9,034 bases of DNA from NCBI GenBank assembly GCA_035656335.1, contig DASRSS010000047.1:1-9034 (forward strand), read 5' to 3'. Below, piece by piece: positions 1 to 5,139 of the stretch. The first letter of the stretch is position 1. The number at the start of each line of letters is the position of its first letter. The DNA is from DASRSS01 sp035656335. Its GTDB lineage: Bacteria; Actinomycetota; Actinomycetes; Mycobacteriales; Jatrophihabitantaceae. A program made the position numbers and the translations under genes. The notes beneath the pieces were generated by a model. That model had not been told where the DNA came from, made no database searches, and saw nothing but the letters and a program-made list of their open reading frames with translations.

Positions 1-1320
1 CAGCTGCCCGGCCAGCACGTACGGGTTCGTCGGGTCGAACACGTTCGCCTCGACCGGGCGCCCGAACACCGCCGCCGGGTGATGGGCGAGGTAGGTGTCC
101 AGCGGGTCGTCGCGCGCCACGAACAGCACGAGCGACGGCGAACCTGCCCGGCCGGCTCGCCCCGCCTGCTGCCACAGCGACGCGAGCGTGCCGGGGAACC
201 CCGCGAGGATCACCGCATCAAGCCCGCTCACGTCCACGCCCAGCTCCAGCGCATTGGTCGCGGCCACGCCGAGCAGCTCGCCCGACGACAGCGCCGCCTC
301 GAGCGCGCGCCGTTCCTCCGGCAGGTAGCCGGCCCGGTACGCACTGATCCGCGCCGCCAAGTCGGTCAGCCCCACCTCAGCCAGGTGCCGCTGCGCGGTC
401 AGCGCGGTCAGTTCGGCGCCGCGCCGCGAGCGCACGAAGGCCAGCGTCCGCCGTCCTTCGACGACGAGATCGGCGAGCAGCCGGCCCGCCTCCGCGCCGG
501 CCGCGCGCCGCACCGGAGCGTCGTGCTCACCGCGCAGCGACGTCAGCGGCGGCTCCCACAGCGCGAACGTCGTCGCGCTGTGCGGCGAGGCGTCCGCCGT
601 CACGGCGCGCACCGGCAGCCCGGTCAACCGCCCGGCGGACACCTGTGGATCGGCCACCGTCGCCGAGGCCAGGACGAACGTCGGCGCGCAGCCGTACGCC
701 GCGCAGATCCGCCGCAGCCGGCGCACGACCAGCGCCACGTGCGCACCGAACAGGCCGCGGTAGGCGTGGCATTCGTCGATGACCACGTAGCGCAGCCGGC
801 GGAAGAACGACGCCCAGCGCTCGTGCGACGGCAGCACCGTGCGGTGCAGCATGTCGGGATTGGTGAGCACCCAGTTCGCGTGCGCGCGCACCCAGTCGCG
901 CTCGTCCTGCGGGGTGTCGCCGTCGAACGTCGCCGGCCGCACGCCGGGCACGGCTAACTCCAGCAGCGCGCGCAGCTGGTCGCCGGCCAGCGCCTTCGTC
1001 GGCGCGAGGTACAGCACGCGGGCGCGGTCGTCCGCCAGCAGCGCGGTCAGCCCCGGCAGCTGGTAGGCCAGCGACTTGCCGGACGCGGTCCCGGTGGCGA
1101 CCACGACCGACGTCCCGCCGTGCGCCAGCTCCGCGGCGTCCACCTGGTGCTGCCACGGCTGCGCGACCCCGATCGCAGCGAACCGTTCCCGCAGCGCGTC
1201 CGGCACCCAGGTCGGCCAGGACGCGGTCTTCCCCGGACGGGCGGCGAGCTCCTCGACGTGCGTGCACGGGGAGCCGCCAGGAGCGGTTCCGGCGAGCAGC
1301 CGGTCCAGAACCGATCGCAC
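1..1320 (-). CDS. DEAD/DEAH-box helicase (YprA/MrfA/Hrq1-like, DUF1998-type), C-terminus cut by window edge
   Basis: Superfamily 2 ATP-dependent helicase; relatives act in DNA repair, but the substrate here is unknown. The minus-strand frame stays open for 440 codons and runs off the left edge. Visible motifs: a Q-motif-like QPWQHQ at residues 54-59; Walker A ATGTASGKS at 75-83; APTKAL at 106-111; TNPDML at 153-158; a DEAH-type box as DECH at 182-185, followed by AYRGLFGAHVA as in the YprA-like branch; SAT at 219-221; FVRSRR at 295-300; TNALELGVDV at 355-364; and QxxGRAGR at 384-391. Both RecA-like domains are therefore present, and only the distal part (expected DUF1998 region) is missing. 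Start: GTG at 1320, with GGAGG 8 nt upstream; an upstream in-frame ATG at 1371 has no ribosome binding site. It is divergent from the STAS gene, an arrangement I recall from Streptomyces. One rare TTA codon occurs at 955-957 (residue 122). Family assignment is solid; precise function is inference. Confidence 0.93.
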   Translation of the reverse strand, partial: MRSVLDRLLAGTAPGGSPCTHVEELAARPGKTASWPTWVPDALRERFAAIGVAQPWQHQVDAAELAHGGTSVVVATGTASGKSLAYQLPGLTALLADDRARVLYLAPTKALAGDQLRALLELAVPGVRPATFDGDTPQDERDWVRAHANWVLTNPDMLHRTVLPSHERWASFFRRLRYVVIDECHAYRGLFGAHVALVVRRLRRICAAYGCAPTFVLASATVADPQVSAGRLTGLPVRAVTADASPHSATTFALWEPPLTSLRGEHDAPVRRAAGAEAGRLLADLVVEGRRTLAFVRSRRGAELTALTAQRHLAEVGLTDLAARISAYRAGYLPEERRALEAALSSGELLGVAATNALELGVDVSGLDAVILAGFPGTLASLWQQAGRAGRAGSPSLVLFVARDDPLDTYLAHHPAAVFGRPVEANVFDPTNPYVLAGQL

Positions 1321-1410
1321 CCGATTCGCCTCCAATGTCGATATGGCATGCTGGCCACCGGCCGGTTTCATGATTTCCCAGGCACGGCCCGAGCGTTGAA
1401 GGAGGCCGGA
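1321..1410. promoter_or_regulatory. Divergent intergenic region between helicase and bldG-like gene
   Basis: These 90 bases must hold the 5' signals of two divergent genes. The minus-strand GGAGG for the helicase lies at about 1329-1333. The AAGGAGG for the STAS gene lies at 1399-1405, 5 nt before its GTG. The least GC-rich stretch, around 1335-1350, is the likeliest promoter core, but I could not assign a convincing -35/-10 pair on either strand. A 10-bp perfect palindrome, ACCGGCCGGT, sits at 1357-1366; in such GC-rich DNA it could be chance. Confidence 0.4.
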
Positions 1411-1755
1411 GTGGAGCTGAGTGTTGAGCGGCGACCCGGTGACGATCTGCCGGTGGTTTCAGTGGCGGGCGAGGTCGACGTCCATTCGGCGCCGCAACTG
1501 CGCGAGGGGTTGACCGCGCAGCTGCAGTCTGAGACCACCGCGGTCGTGGTCGACCTCACACACGTCGGCTTCCTGGACTCGACCGGGCTCGGCGCGCTCG
1601 TCGCCGTCCGCACCGCCGCCGGCGAGAAGGGCATCGCCCTGCCCGTGGTTTGCACCAGCGAGCGGATCATGAAGCTGTTCACCATCACCGGCCTGGACGG
1701 CGTGTTCGACATCCACCCCGACCTCGATTCGGCGGTGGCGGCCGCGAAGGCCTGA
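1411..1755 (+). CDS. bldG: STAS-domain anti-anti-sigma factor, BldG/RsbV-like
   Basis: A 114-residue single STAS-domain protein, almost the length I recall for Streptomyces BldG (113). In partner switching such proteins, when unphosphorylated, bind an anti-sigma kinase and free a sigma factor; the kinase inactivates them by phosphorylating a conserved serine. The core VAGEVDVHSAPQLR lies at residues 18-31. The phosphorylation loop FLDSTGLGALV lies at 54-64, with Ser57 at the position I recall as the BldG phosphosite. A conserved C-terminal ITGLDGVFDIH follows. Start: GTG at 1411, with AAGGAGG 5 nt upstream; longer in-frame starts add sequence unlike a STAS domain. BldG-type identity is supported by the divergent helicase on the left and hppA on the right. 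Unlike Streptomyces, no anti-sigma gene follows. The symbol is given for family and context; it could instead be an RsfA/RsfB-type antagonist. Confidence 0.9.
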   Translation: MELSVERRPGDDLPVVSVAGEVDVHSAPQLREGLTAQLQSETTAVVVDLTHVGFLDSTGLGALVAVRTAAGEKGIALPVVCTSERIMKLFTITGLDGVFDIHPDLDSAVAAAKA

Positions 1756-1949
1756 CACGCCAGTACCTCCCTGCGCACACCCGGCTCAGCGCGGTCCCAG
1801 CTATCTGGTTAGACTCCGCGAATCCGTGCTCGGCGTGTGCCGCATCACGTTGTTGCGACCCCGCCGTGCGCGTTCCGCAGTGTTCGTGCACAAAACCGTG
1901 CAAGTACCCGTCGCCGGTGGCGAATAGTCGCAACAGCAAGGGGAGTTGA
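1756..1949 (+). promoter_or_regulatory. Non-coding leader upstream of hppA with candidate promoter and hairpins
   Basis: No credible gene lies in these 194 bases. A -10-like TAGACT (TANNNT) is at 1810-1815, without a recognisable -35. Downstream, several inverted repeats tile the DNA. A hairpin at 1825-1849 has CGGC/GCCG around GTGT plus flanking CGTG/CACG. A long-range stem pairs 1851-1859 (TGTTGCGAC) with 1927-1935 (GTCGCAACA); one G-T pair and one G-C pair extend it. Inside it are TGCAC/GTGCA at 1887-1902 and TCGCC-ggt-GGCGA at 1911-1923. The right arm of the long stem ends next to the Shine-Dalgarno AAGGGGAG (1938-1945), so folding could affect hppA translation. The pairings are seen; a regulatory role is inference. 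I found no terminator after the bldG-like gene, so read-through into hppA is possible. Confidence 0.45.
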
Positions 1950-4283
1950 ATGGCCGAGCACCACCTCATCGCCGCGAATCTGCCTGGGATCACCAGCGGG
2001 CAGCGTGGCTTCGTCTTCGTGATCGGTGCCGTAGCGATCCTGGCGCTGATCTATGCGTTCGTTCTGGTCCGGGAGGTGCTCGCCGCCGACCAGGGGACGC
2101 CGAAGATGCAGGAGATCTCGAAAGCGGTCCAGGAGGGCGCGGCTGCCTACCTGAACCGGCAGTTCCGCACCCTGGGCGTGTTCGCGATCATCGTCTTCCT
2201 GTTACTGCTCCTGCTGCCGGTGAACGACGGCGGCTGGCCGGTCCGGATCGGACGCGCCATCTTCTTCCTGGTCGGCGCCGCGTTCTCGGCGACGGTCGGC
2301 TACGTCGGCATGACCATGGCGACCCGGGCGAACGTTCGCGTCGCCGCGGCGGCGAAGGGCGGCGGCGGCCAGCGCGGCTTCCACATCGCGTTCCGGACCG
2401 GCGGCATCGTCGGCATGCTCACGGTCGGCCTCGGCCTGCTGGGCGCGTCCGTCGTGCTGCTCTGCTACAACGACCACGCCCCGACCGTGCTGGAAGGCTT
2501 CGGCTTCGGTGGCGCGCTGCTCGCCATGTTCATGCGTGTCGGCGGCGGCATCTTCACCAAGGCGGCGGACGTCGGCGCCGACCTCGTCGGCAAGGTCGAG
2601 GCGGGCATCCCCGAGGACGACCCGCGCAACGCCGCCACGATCGCGGACAATGTCGGTGACAACGTCGGCGACTGCGCGGGCATGGCCGCGGACCTGTTCG
2701 AGTCGTATGCGGTCACGCTCGTTGCCGCGCTGATCCTCGGCCAGGCCGCGTACGGCGCCAAGGGCCTGATGCTTCCGCTGATCATCGGCGGCATCGGCGT
2801 GATCAGTTCGGTGGTCGGCATCCTCACCACGAAGCTGCGCGCGTCCGACCGCAACGGCCTGGTGCCGATCAACCGCGGCTTCATGATCTCCGCGGCCGTC
2901 TCGTTGATCCTGGTCGCGATCGCCTCGTTCACGTTCCTGCCGAGCGACTTCAAGGACTTCCACATCGCGGGCGTCGCCGACGTCGGCATCAGCCCGGCCG
3001 TGGTGGCGTTCGTCGCCGTGCTCATCGGCATCGTGCTGGCCGTCCTGATCCAGCAGCTCACTGGGTACTTCACCGACACGATCCGCCGTCCGGTCAAGGA
3101 CGTCGCGAAGACGTCGCTGACCGGCCCGGCGACCGTGATCCTGTCCGGCATCTCGCTGGGTCTGGAGTCGGCCGTGTACACGGCGATCCTCATCGCCGTC
3201 GCGGTGTTCTGCGCGTTCCTGCTCGGGACGGGCTCGATCGCGGTCGCGCTGTTCGCGGTCGCGCTAGCCGGCTGCGGCCTGCTGACCACGGCCGGCGTCA
3301 TCGTGTCCATGGACACGTTCGGCCCGGTCAGCGACAACGCGCAGGGTGTCGCCGAGATGAGCGGCGAGATCGACGAGCAGGGCGCCCGGGTGCTCACCGA
3401 CCTGGACGCCGTCGGCAACACCACGAAGGCGATCACCAAGGGCATCGCGATCGCCACCGCGGTGCTCGCCGCGACCGCGCTGTTCGGCTCGTTCAACAAG
3501 GCGCTCTCGGACGCCCTGGCGAAGATCAACAACCCCGGTCACCCGGGCAAGCTGACGCAGCTGGCGTTCTCGACCGACCTGACGCAGCCGAACAACCTGG
3601 TCGGCGTCGTCATCGGCGCGGCCGTCGTGTTCCTGTTCAGCGGCCTGGCGATCAGCGCCGTCGGCCGCGCGGCCGGCCGGGTGGTCTTCGAGGTGCGCGA
3701 CCAGTTCCGCACGCACCCGGGGATCATGGACTACTCCGAGAAGCCCGACTACGCCCGCGTGGTCGACATCTGCACGAAGGACTCGCTGCGCGAGCTGGCC
3801 ACCCCCGGCCTGCTGGCGATCTTCGCGCCGATCTGCATCGGCTTCGCGATCGGCGTCGCCCCGCTGGCCGGGTATCTCACCGGCGCGATCGCGGCGGGCG
3901 TGCTGATGGCGGTGTTCCTCGCCAACTCCGGCGGCGCGTGGGACAACGCGAAGAAGATGGTCGAGGACGGCCACTTCGGCGGCAAGGGCAGCGAGTCGCA
4001 CGCGGCGACCGTCATCGGTGACACCGTCGGTGACCCGTTCAAGGACACGGCCGGTCCGGCGATCAACCCGCTGATCAAGGTGATGAACCTGGTGGCCGTG
4101 CTGATCGCCCCGGCGATCGTGAAGTACAGCATCGGCGAGAACTCGTCGGCCGCCATCCGGGCCGTCGTCGCGATCATCGCGTTCGCGATCATCGCCACCG
4201 CGGTCATCGTCTCCAAGCGGCGCGTGGTCTCGATGGGCGACAGCCCGGCCGACCGCGAGCCGGCGGAGACCGCCGCGGCCTAG
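1950..4283 (+). CDS. hppA: Membrane-bound proton-translocating pyrophosphatase, K+-independent type
   Basis: A 777-residue polytopic membrane enzyme that hydrolyses pyrophosphate and pumps H+ across the cytoplasmic membrane; the family usually has about 16 membrane helices. The first clear hydrophobic helix is at residues 20-40. Substrate and Mg2+ motifs are intact: KAADVGADLVGKVE at 204-217, then EDDPRN, then DNVGDNVGD at 233-241. Near the C-terminus lie GGAWDNAKK and GDTVGDPFKDTAGP (from 690, with D691, D695, K698 and D699). Subtype: GNTTKAIT at 489-496 has Lys493 and Thr496, the Lys/Thr pair that marks K+-independent H+-pumping enzymes; K+-dependent ones, including Na+ pumps, have Ala at the first position. 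Start: ATG at 1950 behind AAGGGGAG (1938-1945). Codon 85 (2202-2204) is the rare TTA. A hairpin terminator follows the stop. Generic automated names such as 'sodium-translocating' would be wrong on this evidence. Confidence 0.97.
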   Translation: MAEHHLIAANLPGITSGQRGFVFVIGAVAILALIYAFVLVREVLAADQGTPKMQEISKAVQEGAAAYLNRQFRTLGVFAIIVFLLLLLLPVNDGGWPVRIGRAIFFLVGAAFSATVGYVGMTMATRANVRVAAAAKGGGGQRGFHIAFRTGGIVGMLTVGLGLLGASVVLLCYNDHAPTVLEGFGFGGALLAMFMRVGGGIFTKAADVGADLVGKVEAGIPEDDPRNAATIADNVGDNVGDCAGMAADLFESYAVTLVAALILGQAAYGAKGLMLPLIIGGIGVISSVVGILTTKLRASDRNGLVPINRGFMISAAVSLILVAIASFTFLPSDFKDFHIAGVADVGISPAVVAFVAVLIGIVLAVLIQQLTGYFTDTIRRPVKDVAKTSLTGPATVILSGISLGLESAVYTAILIAVAVFCAFLLGTGSIAVALFAVALAGCGLLTTAGVIVSMDTFGPVSDNAQGVAEMSGEIDEQGARVLTDLDAVGNTTKAITKGIAIATAVLAATALFGSFNKALSDALAKINNPGHPGKLTQLAFSTDLTQPNNLVGVVIGAAVVFLFSGLAISAVGRAAGRVVFEVRDQFRTHPGIMDYSEKPDYARVVDICTKDSLRELATPGLLAIFAPICIGFAIGVAPLAGYLTGAIAAGVLMAVFLANSGGAWDNAKKMVEDGHFGGKGSESHAATVIGDTVGDPFKDTAGPAINPLIKVMNLVAVLIAPAIVKYSIGENSSAAIRAVVAIIAFAIIATAVIVSKRRVVSMGDSPADREPAETAAA

Positions 4284-4296
4284 CGGCACAGCACGC

Positions 4297-4336
4297 CCAG
4301 CGGGCGGCCCGGCGACCACGCGGGGCCGCCCGCTGG
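4297..4336 (+). terminator. Strong hairpin terminator after hppA
   Basis: A perfect 14-bp stem pairs 4297-4310 (CCAGCGGGCGGCCC) with 4323-4336 (GGGCCGCCCGCTGG) around a 12-nt loop. It starts 14 nt after the hppA stop. Only a short T-bearing stretch (GTATTTC) follows, which is common for actinobacterial terminators. It separates hppA transcription from the downstream gene. Confidence 0.8.
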
Positions 4337-4346
4337 CGTATTTCAC

Positions 4347-4428
4347 CCGCCTTCTCCGACACGGTGCCCGGTCTGAACGGCCCCAACCGGTCCCAGCGTC
4401 GGAAAAGGCGGCGGACGGGGCCTGGGAC
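4347..4428 (+). promoter_or_regulatory. Overlapping, mutually exclusive inverted repeats before the small conserved gene
   Basis: Stem A pairs 4347-4360 (CCGCCTTCTCCGAC) with 4398-4411 (GTCGGAAAAGGCGG), 13 of 14 positions. Stem B pairs 4390-4396 (GTCCCAG) with 4422-4428 (CTGGGAC), 7 of 7. The right arm of A lies inside the loop of B while its left arm lies outside, so the two cannot form as simple nested hairpins. This could be a switch-like leader, a protein-binding region, or a second terminator-like fold behind hppA. Function is not known. No clear promoter hexamers were recognised. Confidence 0.35.
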
Positions 4429-4438
4429 AGTAGGAGCC

Positions 4439-5020
4439 ATGACCCAGTTCTCGCTCTTCGGGGCCGAGGTCGCCGAGCCGACGCTCGACGACCTCGGTGG
4501 CGTGCTGCTCGCCGGCGGCCACTGGGTTCGGTCCGCGCGCACCGCCCGGCTGTCCGTCGTGGTCGCCGAGCGCTGGCGGGCGGACGCGCTCACCGAGGAG
4601 TTCGCGCAGCGCGGGGTCCCGGCGTCGGACGGGGACGCGATCGTCCCGGCCGAGGGCGGCTGGGGCGTCCGCACCGCGTTCGCCGCCGCGCTCGAGCCGC
4701 ACGCCGCCGCCTGGACCCGCGGCGCGAACGAGGGCCCGCCGCCGGGCTTCGAGCTGACCCCCGCGGGCCTGCGGCTCTGGACGATCGCCGTCGGGCGCCA
4801 TGACGACGCCGGCTACCGGCTCGCCACGGCCGAGCCGGACGACGCCATGCACCGCGCGGGCGGGGCGCAGCTGTCCCGGCTCGGAGTCGCCGCCGTGTCG
4901 ATCGCGCAGCGCGGCGGACCGGCCTGGCGGGTCACTTCGCTCAAGCGCATCCGCCGGCTTGCCGAACTGGTTGGTGCAGCGCCCGAGGGCGCCGGGAACA
5001 ACTGGCCGCAGGCGCGCTGA
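4439..5020 (+). CDS. Conserved actinobacterial protein of unknown function linked to topA
   Basis: A 193-residue protein that I cannot assign to a functional family. It opens with MTQFSLFGAE, followed by a predicted helix-strand stretch containing ARLSVVVAERWRADAL (residues 36-51). The C-terminal part has a basic segment LKRIRRLAELVG (168-179) and ends near GNNWP (186-190). There is no signal peptide, membrane helix or cysteine cluster, so it is probably cytosolic. It resembles in size, position and N-terminus a mycobacterial conserved hypothetical next to topA (Rv3647c, from memory). Start: ATG at 4439; a longer in-frame ATG at 4364 adds a basic, non-conserved-looking extension that overlaps the inverted repeats. 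The Shine-Dalgarno candidate AGGAG (4432-4436) is only 2 nt from the ATG, unusually close. Its position 119 bp before topA suggests, but does not prove, a link to topoisomerase or nucleic-acid metabolism. Confidence 0.82.
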   Translation: MTQFSLFGAEVAEPTLDDLGGVLLAGGHWVRSARTARLSVVVAERWRADALTEEFAQRGVPASDGDAIVPAEGGWGVRTAFAAALEPHAAAWTRGANEGPPPGFELTPAGLRLWTIAVGRHDDAGYRLATAEPDDAMHRAGGAQLSRLGVAAVSIAQRGGPAWRVTSLKRIRRLAELVGAAPEGAGNNWPQAR

Positions 5021-5052
5021 CGCCGCCCCGGCCGGCCGGTGCCGACCGAATG

Positions 5053-5084
5053 CTGTGGCACGGTGGGGTACCGTGCCGCCACAG
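5053..5084 (+). promoter_or_regulatory. Strong dyad in the topA upstream region
   Basis: CTGTGGCACGGT (5053-5064) pairs with 5070-5084 around a 5-nt loop: 12 base pairs interrupted by one 3-nt bulge (GGC), with a further G-T pair outside. The loop-proximal part holds GGTACC and a TANNNT-type TACCGT (5069-5074) that could be a -10 element; the dyad could then be a regulator site or a supercoiling-sensitive promoter. No T-run follows, so a simple terminator for the upstream gene is less likely. A smaller repeat, GCCCGC/GCGGGC, lies at 5087-5092 and 5105-5110. Confidence 0.5.
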
Positions 5085-5139
5085 TGGCCCGCACAGCGGC
5101 CAAAGCGGGCGAAGTCGCCGGACGAACCAAGGAGTACAT

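Noticed and set aside
79..957. Plus-strand open frame of 292 codons opposite the helicase
   Set aside because: Arg/Gln/Pro-rich low-complexity product; the minus-strand frame carries all helicase motifs.
1357..1366. Palindrome ACCGGCCGGT between helicase and bldG-like gene as an operator
   Set aside because: Short GC-only palindromes are frequent in this base composition, and there is no second copy or AT-rich context.
1120..1410. N-terminal extension of the STAS protein to a 211-residue form
   Set aside because: The extension overlaps the divergent helicase, looks low-complexity and lacks a ribosome site; GTG at 1411 has AAGGAGG at ideal spacing.
2465..3532. Minus-strand open frame of 355 codons opposite hppA
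   Set aside because: Ser/Ala/Thr/Met-rich shadow of the hydrophobic membrane segments of hppA.
3264..4346. Minus-strand open frame of 360 codons opposite hppA
   Set aside because: His/Arg/Asp-rich composition is the reverse reading of hppA codons; no domain or ribosome site.
5050..5139. 30-residue N-terminal extension of TopA from ATG 5050
   Set aside because: It lies across the dyad and lacks a ribosome site; GTG 5140 has AAGGAG 5 nt upstream and matches the family start.
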